A program made the position numbers and the translations under genes. A DNA stretch of 64,000 nucleotides from Croceitalea rosinachiae. GTDB lineage: Bacteria; Bacteroidota; Bacteroidia; Flavobacteriales; Flavobacteriaceae. Within the stretch, counting starts at the first letter, position 1; every line of letters starts with the position of its first letter. Below, piece after piece: positions 17,767 through 26,137 of the stretch. The notes beneath the pieces were generated by a model. It was not told the DNA's origin, ran no database searches, and was given only the letters and a program-made list of their open reading frames with translations. Location: assembly GCF_031846445.1 (NCBI RefSeq), contig NZ_JAVRHR010000001.1, positions 124,001 through 188,000 on the forward strand. The letters run 5' to 3'.

Positions 17767-18093
17767 CTATTTGAGCTTTTCATTATTGTGATGGCGGTTG
17801 TGATCACGTTTTGTTTTTATATCTAACTTTTCATCAAAAGCTTGTTGCAAATCTACCCCCGTTTGATTTGCTAAACACAAAACCACAAAAAGAACATCAG
17901 CCAGTTCTTCGCCCAAATCTTTGTTTTTATCAGATTCTTTTTCGCTCTGTTCTCCATAACGCCTCGCTATGATACGAGCGACCTCACCAACCTCTTCAGT
18001 CAGTTGAGCCATATTAGTCAATTCGTTAAAATAGCGAACTCCGTGGCTTTTTATCCAGCTGTCAACAGCTTTTTGAGCATTATTTATGTCCAT
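17767..18093 (-). CDS. MazG-like nucleotide pyrophosphohydrolase
   Basis: A 108-residue all-alpha protein with the MazG metal motif pattern EEVGEVARIIARRYGE ... EELADVLFVVLCLAN (ExxE followed by ExxD). Such proteins hydrolyse non-canonical or excess NTPs in the cytoplasm as house-cleaning enzymes. Its start codon shares a base with the stop of dtd upstream, so it is translationally coupled to dtd. Confidence 0.82.
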   Translation of the reverse strand: MDINNAQKAVDSWIKSHGVRYFNELTNMAQLTEEVGEVARIIARRYGEQSEKESDKNKDLGEELADVLFVVLCLANQTGVDLQQAFDEKLDIKTKRDHNRHHNNEKLK

Positions 18094-18545
18094 TACTCTT
18101 TGTTTTTAGTATCAATTATAATCGTAACCGGGCCATCATTTAACAATTCTACCTTCATATCTGCTCCGAATATACCTGTTCCTACTTTTTCACCTAAATC
18201 TATCTCTAATTGCTTCACAAAACCCTCATAGAGCAGAATTGCAACCTCGGGTTTCGCAGCTTTTATATATGAAGGCCTGTTTCCTTTTTTGATTGCAGCA
18301 TGCAGAGTAAATTGACTAACTACAATGGCATCGCCATTTATATCCAACAAAGAAAGATTCATAATGCCCTCCATATCGTTAAATATTCTAAGGTTTGCTA
18401 CTTTTTTAGAAAGCCAAGTAATATCTTCATTAGTGTCAGCATCTTCTACTCCCAGTAAAATCAATAATCCGCTATCTATCTTAGAAATAGTTTTTTCTTC
18501 TACAGTTACGCTAGCCCTAGAGACTCTTTGAATAACAGCTCTCAT
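18093..18545 (-). CDS. dtd: D-aminoacyl-tRNA deacylase
   Basis: A 150-residue protein starting MRAVIQRVSRASVTV, with the active-site SQFTLHA loop, KGNRPSY, and the Gly-cisPro region NDGPVTIII near the C-terminus. DTD hydrolyses D-amino acids and glycine mischarged on tRNA. It follows rsgA by 4 bases and overlaps the MazG-like gene by one base, forming a tight three-gene housekeeping unit. Confidence 0.93.
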   Translation of the reverse strand: MRAVIQRVSRASVTVEEKTISKIDSGLLILLGVEDADTNEDITWLSKKVANLRIFNDMEGIMNLSLLDINGDAIVVSQFTLHAAIKKGNRPSYIKAAKPEVAILLYEGFVKQLEIDLGEKVGTGIFGADMKVELLNDGPVTIIIDTKNKE

Positions 18546-18549
18546 AAAA

Positions 18550-19500
18550 TTAGTTGTCTTTATAAATATCTAATCGATAACTTTCATCTTCACCCAAAAC
18601 CATTTGTACATAGCTCCTATACCTACTCCAAGCTATATTTTCGTCTTTTAGAGCTTGCTTAACTGCGCATTTTGGTTCATCTAAATGAAGGCAATTGTTA
18701 AACTTACAATCACCTTTTAAAGCAAAAAGCTCGGGAAAATAATCCCCGATTTCATCATTCTCCATATCAACAATTCCGAAACCTCTTATACCCGGTGTAT
18801 CTATAATTTTAGCTCCGAAAGAAAGATCATACATTTCGGCAAATGTCGTAGTATGCTGGCCTTGTAAGTGTTGCTCAGAAATTTCAGCAGTTTTAAGATG
18901 GAAACCTTTTTCGATTGCATTCACCAAGGTGGACTTTCCTACGCCCGAATTTCCTGCAAACATGCTGGTTTTTCCCTTCATAAGCTCTTTTACATTGCTT
19001 ACATTCTCGCCCGTTTTCGCCGATAGTTCAATACAAGCGTATCCTATATTGCGATACAACTTCACCAAATTAGCAAACTCATTTTTTTCATTTTCATTAT
19101 AGACATCCATCTTATTAAAAAGTAAGATTACAGGAATCTCATAGGCCTCCGCTGTAACCAAAAAACGGTCAATAAAACTTGTATAGGTAACTGGATTATT
19201 AAGTGTGACCATTAAAAAAGCTTGATCTAAGTTGGCCGCAATGATGTGCGTTTGTTTTGATAGGTTGACCGATTTGCGAATGATATAGTTCTTGCGGTCT
19301 TTAATTTCTGAAATTATACCTACTTCTTCATCACCAATTTTCTCCAATTTAAAAATGACGGTATCACCAACTGCAATCGGATTCGTACTTTTAATTCCCT
19401 TAATTCGAAATTTTCCTTTTATACGACAATCGTAAAAGGCCCCATCTTCCGATTTAACGATATACCAGCTCCCTGTCGATTTATACACGATTCCCAGCAT
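18550..19500 (-). CDS. rsgA: Ribosome small subunit-dependent GTPase A
   Basis: A 316-residue circularly permuted GTPase. An OB fold comes first (about residues 1-75), then the G motifs in permuted order: NKMD (G4), GNSGVGKST (G1) and DTPGIRGFG (G3). A C-terminal zinc finger follows, CKFNNCLHLDEPKC. RsgA helps mature the 30S subunit. The ATG at 19500 is chosen because the protein then begins MLGIVYKSTGSWYIV, as in the family; the longer start at 19536 adds 12 unsupported residues. Confidence 0.92.
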   Translation of the reverse strand: MLGIVYKSTGSWYIVKSEDGAFYDCRIKGKFRIKGIKSTNPIAVGDTVIFKLEKIGDEEVGIISEIKDRKNYIIRKSVNLSKQTHIIAANLDQAFLMVTLNNPVTYTSFIDRFLVTAEAYEIPVILLFNKMDVYNENEKNEFANLVKLYRNIGYACIELSAKTGENVSNVKELMKGKTSMFAGNSGVGKSTLVNAIEKGFHLKTAEISEQHLQGQHTTTFAEMYDLSFGAKIIDTPGIRGFGIVDMENDEIGDYFPELFALKGDCKFNNCLHLDEPKCAVKQALKDENIAWSRYRSYVQMVLGEDESYRLDIYKDN

Positions 19501-19607
19501 TAAATGGCTTGTTGATAACAATTCATACAATAACAAAGAAACAATTTTCTTTTCTTAAAAATTGGTATTAAAATTGATAAGTCATAATCAACAAAAACAA
19601 ATCAATT

Positions 19608-20048
19608 ATGAGAAAAGTACTTTTTATTGCCATTGTTGCCCTAGCTGCAACTTTTGAAATGAACGCTCAGCAGTTCAAGGTTATTACCAGTGTAGAATCT
19701 ATTGTACCAAATGGTTTAGGTAGGTCTAGAATTGTAAATGCTCTTGAAGACAAGGATTATCGAGAATATACTAGTGTGCAGACAGATGAAGACAATACTA
19801 GAAATAAGTCGAAAAGGGGCGAGATTCGAGTAAAAAACTTTGAGGAAACTAAATTATTGAACTTTTACAATATTGGTGGAATTCGTTTTCAAAATATCGC
19901 TGCAAATGATGCCCTATTGACTTCTATGATCAATGATATGGTCGCCAATGGTTGGGAACTTGCATTTGTTACCAGTGCTGTTGAAAGTGAAGGCGGAAAA
20001 GGTGATGGCAAGGGTATCTTTATTACGAGATATATTTTCAAAAAGTAA
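19608..20048 (+). CDS. Exported hypothetical protein
   Basis: A 146-residue protein with a signal peptide (residues 1-20, ending in MNAQ). The rest is mixed alpha/beta with a MINDMVANGWELAFVTSAVE segment, which resembles the GWEL core of DUF4177-like proteins. That similarity is only suggestive. It is the only plus-strand gene between rsgA and the aromatic operon and is followed by a good terminator, so it forms a single-gene unit. Confidence 0.55.
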   Translation: MRKVLFIAIVALAATFEMNAQQFKVITSVESIVPNGLGRSRIVNALEDKDYREYTSVQTDEDNTRNKSKRGEIRVKNFEETKLLNFYNIGGIRFQNIAANDALLTSMINDMVANGWELAFVTSAVESEGGKGDGKGIFITRYIFKK

Positions 20049-20064
20049 ATCTTTTTTAAAAAAT

Positions 20065-20094
20065 AAAAAGCCCTTCAATATTGAGGGGCTTTTT
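20065..20094. terminator. Bidirectional intrinsic terminator
   Basis: AAAAAGCCCTTCAA and TTGAGGGGCTTTTT pair over a very short loop, with A- and T-runs on both sides. It lies between the plus-strand exported protein and the convergent GIN gene and can serve both. Confidence 0.75.
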
Positions 20095-20114
20095 GCTTTA
20101 ACTTTCTTCTTTTT

Positions 20115-20789
20115 TTAATCCAGAATTCGAACTCGACCGCCTACAAAAGTACTTTTATTAACCTGCTTTGGTTGACCATAAACAGTAACATCACCGCCAG
20201 CTTTTACGTTTACGTCAACGCGATCAGAAGCGAAAACTTCAGCCTCGCCCCCTGCAGATATTTTAACATCAGATACCGAAGTTCTTAAATCACGACCTTC
20301 AAAAATTCCACCTGTATTCAAAACTATTGATTGATTCTCTGCCAAACCTGAAGCCTCAATTATACCACCAGTTACAGCTCTAATATCAGCCACTGTAACA
20401 TCCATGCCTATGGTGATTCTAGCTCCTTCTTGAGCCCGAAGCTCAATTTTGCTCTTGTTTACCATTTCATTGCACGTTATATGAGCACCTTCATTGGCAT
20501 CAATAACATCGACGTTGGTATAATATACCTCTATAAAAGTATCTTCTCCTGTAAATTTCTTATCTAATTGCATTCGCAATTTTAAGACTCCATCTTTATT
20601 TGCCCATTTAATATCATCCGTATTTCTACCTTTAATAACAATTCTATTTTCATTAGATTGAATCATGTTTACTTCAATTAAATCAAACACCTTGATTTTA
20701 TTAAAATCTCCAACCACTCGGTCAATAGTTCTTTGGGCAAAACCTGTGAGTGTAAATAATGTTAGACAAATAGTGCATATTATTTTCAT
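20115..20789 (-). CDS. Exported GIN-domain (DUF2807) protein
   Basis: A 224-residue protein with a signal peptide (about residues 1-18, ending in GFAQ). It is followed by a single GIN domain made of short repeated strands with Gly/Asp turns (IELRAQEGARITIGMDVTV, IRAVTGGIIEASGLA, VKISAGGEAEVFASD). A periplasmic or surface location is expected; the function is unknown. It interrupts the gene order pheA-tyrA-aroF-rsgA that I expect from related genomes, standing between aroF and rsgA. Confidence 0.75.
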   Translation of the reverse strand: MKIICTICLTLFTLTGFAQRTIDRVVGDFNKIKVFDLIEVNMIQSNENRIVIKGRNTDDIKWANKDGVLKLRMQLDKKFTGEDTFIEVYYTNVDVIDANEGAHITCNEMVNKSKIELRAQEGARITIGMDVTVADIRAVTGGIIEASGLAENQSIVLNTGGIFEGRDLRTSVSDVKISAGGEAEVFASDRVDVNVKAGGDVTVYGQPKQVNKSTFVGGRVRILD

Positions 20790-20853
20790 TGTAGTGTGTT
20801 TTTGTTTTTAGAAAGATGTCTTTTCGAACAATTTGTTACAATTTGAATCAAAA

Positions 20854-20883
20854 AAAATGCCATTTCAAAAGAAATGGCATTTT
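20854..20883 (-). terminator. Terminator of the aromatic operon
   Basis: AAAATGCCATTTC and GAAATGGCATTTT form a perfect stem with an AAAA loop, 20 bases after the stop of the last gene of the aromatic operon. A run of T follows on the minus strand. Confidence 0.75.
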
Positions 20884-20902
20884 AAATACTATAATTATGG
20901 TT

Positions 20903-21985
20903 TTATGCTTTTAAAATCTTCTCTTGATGATTTATGGACTCTTGATGAATTGCTTTAAACATTCGTAAAACAAATTCTTCGCTTAGTCCTTTGCTTTCTC
21001 CTTCTAAAATCATCTTACCTAAAATTGCATTCCACCTATTAGTCTGCAAAACTGCCACATTCTTTTGTTTTTTTAATTCTCCAATACCATCTGCAACTTT
21101 CATTCGTTTTCCCATAGTTTCAATGAGCTGATTGTCTATTACGTCAATCTGAGCTCTTAAATTGCTAAGTTTTGCATTATACTCTGCTTCCTTATCATCT
21201 TCTTTACGAATTTTCAAGTCATCCATAATTTGAACCAAAGTTTGAGGGGTTACTTGCTGAGCAGCATCGCTCCATGCATTATCTGGATCGGTATGGGTTT
21301 CAATCATTAATCCATCAAAATTTAAGTCTAAAGCAGTTTGTGACACATCAAAAATCATATCTCTTTTTCCCGTGATATGTGAAGGGTCATTGATGAGTGG
21401 TAAATCAGGAAATCTGTTCTGGAACTCAATAGCCAATTGCCATTCAGGAATATTGCGATATTTTGTTTTTTCATAAGTAGAAAACCCTCTGTGTATTGCT
21501 CCCAATTTTTTAATTCCCGAGGTGTGCAAGCGTTCGATGCCACCCAGCCATAAAGCCAAATCAGGATTTACAGGGTTCTTTACTAAGACTATTTTATCAG
21601 TTCCTTCAAGAGCATCTGCTAAATCTTGCATAATAAAAGGGCTTACTGTAGAACGCGCACCTATCCATAATAAGTCAATATCATGCTCCAATGCCAATTC
21701 AACATGGGCCTTATTAGCAACCTCGGTAGCAGTTTTTAGTCCAGTTTCTTCTTTTACTTTTTGAAGCCATTTGAGACCTATTGCTCCCACTCCTTCAAAG
21801 TTACCAGGTCTAGTCCTTGGTTTCCAAATACCCGCACGATAATAATTAACGTCAGAATCTTTAAGCTCATGGGCAATTTTCAAAACTTGTTCTTCTGTTT
21901 CAGCACTGCAAGGGCCAGCAATTACCAAAGGATGAGGCAATGCCATATCATCCAACCAAGTTCTCATCTCTTTTGAATTTTTCAT
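20903..21985 (-). CDS. DAHP synthase fused to chorismate mutase
   Basis: A 360-residue bifunctional enzyme. Residues about 1-265 are a KdsA-like class I-beta DAHP synthase (VIAGPCSAETEEQVLKIA, YRAGIWKPRTRPGNFEG, NDPSHITGKRD, MIETHTDPDNAWSDA), the entry step of the shikimate pathway. Residues about 270-360 are an AroQ-type chorismate mutase (LRAQIDVIDNQLIETMGKRM, IGELKKQ, then HQESI). The mutase makes prephenate and in this fusion class also gives feedback control. It is the last gene of the operon, 9 bases after tyrA. Confidence 0.92.
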   Translation of the reverse strand: MKNSKEMRTWLDDMALPHPLVIAGPCSAETEEQVLKIAHELKDSDVNYYRAGIWKPRTRPGNFEGVGAIGLKWLQKVKEETGLKTATEVANKAHVELALEHDIDLLWIGARSTVSPFIMQDLADALEGTDKIVLVKNPVNPDLALWLGGIERLHTSGIKKLGAIHRGFSTYEKTKYRNIPEWQLAIEFQNRFPDLPLINDPSHITGKRDMIFDVSQTALDLNFDGLMIETHTDPDNAWSDAAQQVTPQTLVQIMDDLKIRKEDDKEAEYNAKLSNLRAQIDVIDNQLIETMGKRMKVADGIGELKKQKNVAVLQTNRWNAILGKMILEGESKGLSEEFVLRMFKAIHQESINHQEKILKA

Positions 21986-21994
21986 AGGTGTATT

Positions 21995-22852
21995 CTATTT
22001 TGTAAGTGGTATTCCGTTTAATATTTGTTTAATCTTATTTGTATTGTTCATTTCATCGTAGACTCCCTTAAAGTCTTCATTTTCAATCATCTTTTTAAAA
22101 TCCTCCAGATTGTGAATATATTCTGTTAGAGTTTCAATTACATTCTCTTTATTTTGCTCAAAAATTGGTGCCCACATTGCTGGCGAGCTTTTGGCTAAAC
22201 GAACCGTACTTTCAAATCCACTACCTGCCATATCAAAAATATCGCGTTCATTTTTCTCTTTTTCAATAACCGTTTTTCCCAACATAAATGAACTGATATG
22301 TGACAAATGAGAGACATAGGCAATATGCTTATCATGCGCTTCAGCATTCATATAACGAATTCGCATACCTAACTCCTGAAAAAGCTGCAAAGCTTTCTCC
22401 TGAAGTTTAAATGCCGTTTTCTCTACTTCACAAATGATATTGGTCTTACCGTTGTACAAATTTTCAATAGCGGCTTCAGGTCCTGAAAATTCTGTTCCTG
22501 CGATAGGATGACTAGCCAAAAAATTTCTTCTCTTAGGATGATTTTCAAGGCTTTTACAAATCAAAGCTTTGGTAGAACCTGTATCAAATACTACCGTATT
22601 TTCGCCAATAGCATCCAATATTTTCGGCATTTCATCAACCAAAACATCTACTGGTATGGCAACCAAAACCATATCTGCAAATTGCAAATCTTGGTAAGTT
22701 GCTTTAGCATCAATTAGACCTAAATCAAGGGCTTTATTCAAATGTTCGTCGTTTGCATCTATTCCATAAACCTCAGTTTCTGGATGCAAGCGTTTAACAT
22801 CTTTCGCAAAAGAACCCCCAATTAAACCGATACCTATTATAGCTAACTTCAT
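21995..22852 (-). CDS. tyrA: Prephenate dehydrogenase
   Basis: A 285-residue protein with an N-terminal dinucleotide-binding GIGLIGGSFAKDV (residues 6-18) and the family motifs VFDTGSTKALICKSL, FLASHPIAGTEFSGP and HISSFMLGKT. It oxidises and decarboxylates prephenate to 4-hydroxyphenylpyruvate for tyrosine. No ACT domain is present, so control is likely at transcription. Third gene of the aromatic operon, about 95 bases after the aminotransferase. Confidence 0.9.
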   Translation of the reverse strand: MKLAIIGIGLIGGSFAKDVKRLHPETEVYGIDANDEHLNKALDLGLIDAKATYQDLQFADMVLVAIPVDVLVDEMPKILDAIGENTVVFDTGSTKALICKSLENHPKRRNFLASHPIAGTEFSGPEAAIENLYNGKTNIICEVEKTAFKLQEKALQLFQELGMRIRYMNAEAHDKHIAYVSHLSHISSFMLGKTVIEKEKNERDIFDMAGSGFESTVRLAKSSPAMWAPIFEQNKENVIETLTEYIHNLEDFKKMIENEDFKGVYDEMNNTNKIKQILNGIPLTK

Positions 22853-22946
22853 TTTTTCTTAGATTTTAGATATTACTGCAGAAATTTTAGATGTAAAACC
22901 CATTAAATCTACAATACTATCTACCCCTCTCCCTTATAGTATCTAA

Positions 22947-24092
22947 CTACTCAAACCTATCTAATGCTTCTTTTATTTTTTCTTCTTTTACGCACAAAGA
23001 AAAGCGTATGTAACCCTCTCCATTACTCCCAAAGATTGTTCCGGGCGCAATAAAAATATTCTTACTGTAAAGCAATTCATCAATAAATTCTTCAGATGAC
23101 TTTGAACCTTTCGGCAGTTTTGCCCAAACGAACATTCCGACCGCATTTCTATCATATTCGGCACCAATCTTATCAATAAGTTTATACATTGCGTGTCTTC
23201 TACTTTGGTAAACAGCATCTAGCTTTTTAAACCAATCGTTGCCACTTTTAAGAGCAGCAATTGCCCCTTTTTGAATTCCGTAAAACATACCAGAATCCAT
23301 ATTACTTTTTACCTTTAAAATTGCACTGACGTTTTCTTTGTTCCCCAAAACCATTCCCACGCGCCACCCTGCCATGTTAAAGGTCTTACTGAGACTGTTC
23401 AATTCCAGGCAATAATCTTTTGCGCCATCAACGGACAACATACTAGTTGGATTTTCTGTAAGCACAAAACTGTAAGGGTTATCATTTACCAATAAAATGT
23501 TGTTAGACTTAGCAAAGTCTAACAATTGTTCTAATTTTTCTTTAGAAGCCATCGCGCCCGTAGGCATATGTGGGTAACTACACCACATTAATTTCACTTT
23601 AGATAAATCTTGCTTGTTTAAAGCTTGTAAATCTGGAAACCAATCATTCGCGGTATTCAAATTATATGTCTTTGGAACGGCTTCTACCAATTTGGTTACT
23701 GAAGCGTAGGTAGGATAACCTGGGTTTGGAATCAAAACTTCATCGCCTCTATTTAAAAAGGCCATACTAATATGCATAATCCCTTCTTTAGATCCCATCA
23801 AAGGCAATATTTCATTCTCAGGATTAGCCTGCACCCCGAATTTGGATTTATAAAAAGAGGCTATTGCCGCTCTTAATTCTGGTAAGCCTTGGTAACTCTG
23901 ATACTGACTTGCTCCTAAATCTGTAATGGACTCTTTTAAAGTTTCTAAAACCATCTTAGATGGTGCCAAATCTGGGCTTCCGATACCCATATTAATGATT
24001 GGTCTACCTTCAGTAATCAAACCGCGCACCTCTCTTAGCTTTTTTGAAAAGTAATATTCTTGAACTGATTTTAACCTGTCTGCTGTTATCAT
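22947..24092 (-). CDS. Class I/II PLP aminotransferase for aromatic amino acids
   Basis: A 381-residue fold-type I aminotransferase with the PLP lysine in SLSKTFNMAGWRVGM, the NPGYPT loop and the C-terminal GYIRFSLC (Arg binding the substrate carboxylate). Its place between pheA and tyrA implies it transaminates phenylpyruvate and hydroxyphenylpyruvate, or prephenate itself. The start overlaps the pheA stop by 4 bases, so the two are translationally coupled. Confidence 0.88.
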   Translation of the reverse strand: MITADRLKSVQEYYFSKKLREVRGLITEGRPIINMGIGSPDLAPSKMVLETLKESITDLGASQYQSYQGLPELRAAIASFYKSKFGVQANPENEILPLMGSKEGIMHISMAFLNRGDEVLIPNPGYPTYASVTKLVEAVPKTYNLNTANDWFPDLQALNKQDLSKVKLMWCSYPHMPTGAMASKEKLEQLLDFAKSNNILLVNDNPYSFVLTENPTSMLSVDGAKDYCLELNSLSKTFNMAGWRVGMVLGNKENVSAILKVKSNMDSGMFYGIQKGAIAALKSGNDWFKKLDAVYQSRRHAMYKLIDKIGAEYDRNAVGMFVWAKLPKGSKSSEEFIDELLYSKNIFIAPGTIFGSNGEGYIRFSLCVKEEKIKEALDRFE

Positions 24093-24919
24093 GCTTTTAA
24101 TGCATTTTTGTATTCACCTAAAACCCTAAAATCTTCAGACATGATTTCCAATAGCGCCTTTCCTTTGGTAAAATCTTCATATTTATCAAAAGTAACATCG
24201 ACAAAAAAGGCATATTTCCAGGGGGTTTCAATAACAGGAAGCGATTGTATTTTCGTTAAGTTCATATTACAATCACTCATCACATTCAAAACAGTTGCCA
24301 AACTTCCCCTTTTGTGGTCTGTAATAAATCGAAGCGAAGCTTTATTGATTTCCTCTTGGGGCAATACTTTATTTTGCTTCTTTAAAATAATAAAGCGGGT
24401 GGCATTGTTTTTTATGGTTTGTATTTCAGGAGCAATGATTTCTAAATCATATAATTTGCAAGCTACCTTTGGAGCAATGGCCCCAATAGTATCTAAATCA
24501 TTCTCTTGAATACGTTGAGCTGTTTCGGCAGTGTCAACACTTTCAACCAATTTTATATGTGGATAATTTTTAAAAAAATCTTTGCATTGCAATAATGCCA
24601 TAGGATGAGAATGCACTTCTTTTAAACCTCTGATTCTCACTCCTTTTTTTACCATTAAATTATGGTGGATACTCAAATAATGCTCTCCAATAATATGAAT
24701 CTTATTATGATATATTAGGTTATAGTTAGGAATGATAGACCCTGCAATCGAATTTTCAATGGCCATTACTCCTTTAGCAGCTGTTCCATCGATTAAATGT
24801 TGAATAAGTTTATCAAATGATAAGCATTCGACCAAATCGAGACTATCACCAAAAAAGTCATTTGCGACTTGATGATGATTGCTTCCTTTAATTCCTTGTA
24901 TGGCTACTTTAAGTTTCAT
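24089..24919 (-). CDS. pheA: Prephenate dehydratase
   Basis: A 276-residue enzyme: a catalytic domain (about residues 1-185) with GVMAIENSIAGSI and the NATRFIIL Thr-Arg-Phe motif, then an ACT domain (about 195-272) with HKRGSLATVLNVMSDCNMNLTKIQSLP. It converts prephenate to phenylpyruvate. The ACT motif usually written ESRP reads QSLP here, and GALV reads GSLA, so phenylalanine feedback may be weak or different. It is the first gene of the aromatic operon, and its ATG follows an attenuator terminator by only a few bases. Confidence 0.9.
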   Translation of the reverse strand: MKLKVAIQGIKGSNHHQVANDFFGDSLDLVECLSFDKLIQHLIDGTAAKGVMAIENSIAGSIIPNYNLIYHNKIHIIGEHYLSIHHNLMVKKGVRIRGLKEVHSHPMALLQCKDFFKNYPHIKLVESVDTAETAQRIQENDLDTIGAIAPKVACKLYDLEIIAPEIQTIKNNATRFIILKKQNKVLPQEEINKASLRFITDHKRGSLATVLNVMSDCNMNLTKIQSLPVIETPWKYAFFVDVTFDKYEDFTKGKALLEIMSEDFRVLGEYKNALKA

Positions 24920-24924
24920 TCAAT

Positions 24925-24954
24925 AAAAAAGTCCCGATTTTATATCGGGACTTT
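24925..24954 (-). terminator. Attenuator terminator upstream of pheA
   Basis: On the minus strand AAAGTCCCGAT (24954-24944) and ATCGGGACTTT (24938-24928) form an 11-pair stem with a 5-base loop, followed by six T. The stem ends only about 8 bases before the pheA ATG at 24919. A strong terminator right in front of an operon makes sense only if it is conditional. A competing pairing partner (TATGGGACT, 24995-24987) lies in the leader. Confidence 0.85.
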
Positions 24955-24979
24955 ATTTGTTTTTTATACTTGATGTATA

Positions 24980-25051
24980 CTAGAACAGTCCCATACCTCT
25001 CTTAAAAAAGAAGTAGAAATAAAAACCGTTGTAGAAATACGTTTTTGTCAT
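24980..25051 (-). CDS. Phe/Tyr-rich leader peptide of the aromatic operon
   Basis: A 23-codon open frame (ATG 25051-25049, TAG 24982-24980) with 7 Phe and 4 Tyr codons; the core reads TYFYNGFYFYFFF (residues 4-16, bases 25042-25004). The antiterminator strand TATGGGACT lies in the last codons, directly before the stop. A ribosome finishing the peptide would cover it and let the terminator form. A ribosome stalled on Phe or Tyr codons would leave it free to pair with the terminator's 5' arm. This is the textbook arrangement of a translation-coupled attenuator. Translation itself is inferred. Confidence 0.85.
   Translation of the reverse strand: MTKTYFYNGFYFYFFFKRGMGLF
24987..24995 (-). promoter_or_regulatory. 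Antiterminator strand in the pheA leader
   Basis: TATGGGACT on the minus strand can pair with AGTCCC(G)ATA (24952-24943), the 5' arm of the terminator: nine pairs with one bulged G. Forming this pair breaks the terminator. Its place within codons 19-22 of the leader peptide ties it to ribosome position. Confidence 0.75.
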
Positions 25052-25095
25052 TTTGCTTTAATTCTTGGCTAAGATTAAGTAATCCATTGAGAAAT

Positions 25096-25103
25096 CAAAG
25101 GTA
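25096..25103 (-). promoter_or_regulatory. -7 box for the aromatic operon leader
   Basis: On the minus strand TACCTTTG fits TAnnTTTG. It lies about 45 bases upstream of the leader peptide ATG, which would give a leader RNA of roughly 170 bases up to pheA. No convincing -33 box was seen. Confidence 0.5.
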
Positions 25104-25215
25104 GTCTGTAAGTTTTCAGAATTTTTTTAAGAATTCAAATATTCACTGAATATAAATTTGTCAAAAATAGTTTTTATTAAGAATATCGAAATTAATTTCT
25201 ATGATTAGAATATCT

Positions 25216-25223
25216 TATTTTTG
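25216..25223 (+). promoter_or_regulatory. Candidate -7 box for gldA
   Basis: TATTTTTG fits TAnnTTTG and lies 17 bases before the gldA start codon. A second match, TAAATTTG, is at 25153-25160. Either could drive gldA; the choice is not decided by sequence. Confidence 0.4.
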
Positions 25224-25240
25224 AATTCAAAATCGGCTAA

Positions 25241-26134
25241 ATGTCCATTACAGTTCAAAATATCACTAAAACATTTGGGAATCAAAAGGCTTTAAACAAC
25301 ATCTCTTTTTCTATCAAAAAGGGTGAGATTGTAGGTTTTTTAGGTCCAAATGGTGCTGGCAAATCGACCATGATGCGAGTGTTGACCACATACCACAAAG
25401 CTGATTCTGGTGATGCTGAAGTCAATGGATTTAATGTTTTAACTAATAAAACCGATGTTCAAAAAAGCATTGGCTATTTAGCAGAGCACAATCCGCTCTA
25501 TTTAGAAATGTACGTTAAGGAATACCTGGCTTTTAATGCCGATGTTTATAAAGTAGCTAAAGACAGGATAGTTGAAGTTATCGAGCAAACCGGATTGAAT
25601 CCGGAGGCACATAAAAAAATAGGACAACTCTCAAAGGGTTATAGACAACGTGTTGGTCTTGCGGCTGCCCTGCTCCACAACCCGGATGTACTGGTTTTGG
25701 ATGAGCCCACTACAGGCCTTGACCCCAATCAACTCATTGAAATACGTAAACTGATTCGAGAAATTGGTAAGGAAAAAACCATTCTACTATCTACCCATAT
25801 TATGAAAGAGGTAGAAGCCGTTTGTGACCGAGTTATTATTATAAATAAAGGTGAATTGGTGGCTGATAAAAAAATAGAGGAACTTAGAGAAGCGGAACAA
25901 CAACTTATTGAAGTTGAATTTGATTATAGGGTTGAAGAGGTATTATTGAATCAATTACCGAATGTTTCAGCCGTAAAGAATACGGGGGGCTTTGTTTATG
26001 AAATTACCTTTAATACATCAAAGGATATGCGCCCTGCGGTTTTTGACTTTGCCCATGACAATCAGTTAAAAACATTGCAATTGAGTAGAAAAAATAAAAA
26101 TCTAGAGAGTTTGTTTACAGAGTTAACGAATTAA
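25241..26134 (+). CDS. gldA: Gliding motility ABC transporter ATPase GldA
   Basis: A 297-residue ABC ATPase with Walker A GPNGAGKST (residues 35-43), signature LSKGYRQRVGLA, Walker B VLVLDEPTTGLD and LSTHIMKEVEA. Beyond the generic fold, the YLAEHNPLYLEMYVKEYLAFNA stretch and the C-terminal FDFAHDNQLKTLQLSRKNKN tail are characteristic of GldA from gliding flavobacteria. GldA works with GldF and GldG, which are not in this window. It is divergent from the aromatic operon. A decayed copy of its last 150 bases lies at 30232-30379. Confidence 0.88.
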   Translation: MSITVQNITKTFGNQKALNNISFSIKKGEIVGFLGPNGAGKSTMMRVLTTYHKADSGDAEVNGFNVLTNKTDVQKSIGYLAEHNPLYLEMYVKEYLAFNADVYKVAKDRIVEVIEQTGLNPEAHKKIGQLSKGYRQRVGLAAALLHNPDVLVLDEPTTGLDPNQLIEIRKLIREIGKEKTILLSTHIMKEVEAVCDRVIIINKGELVADKKIEELREAEQQLIEVEFDYRVEEVLLNQLPNVSAVKNTGGFVYEITFNTSKDMRPAVFDFAHDNQLKTLQLSRKNKNLESLFTELTN

Positions 26135-26137
26135 TTT

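Noticed and set aside
23349..23537. Possible leader-type or small genes inside the aminotransferase
   Set aside because: They overlap conserved coding sequence and have no codon or motif support.
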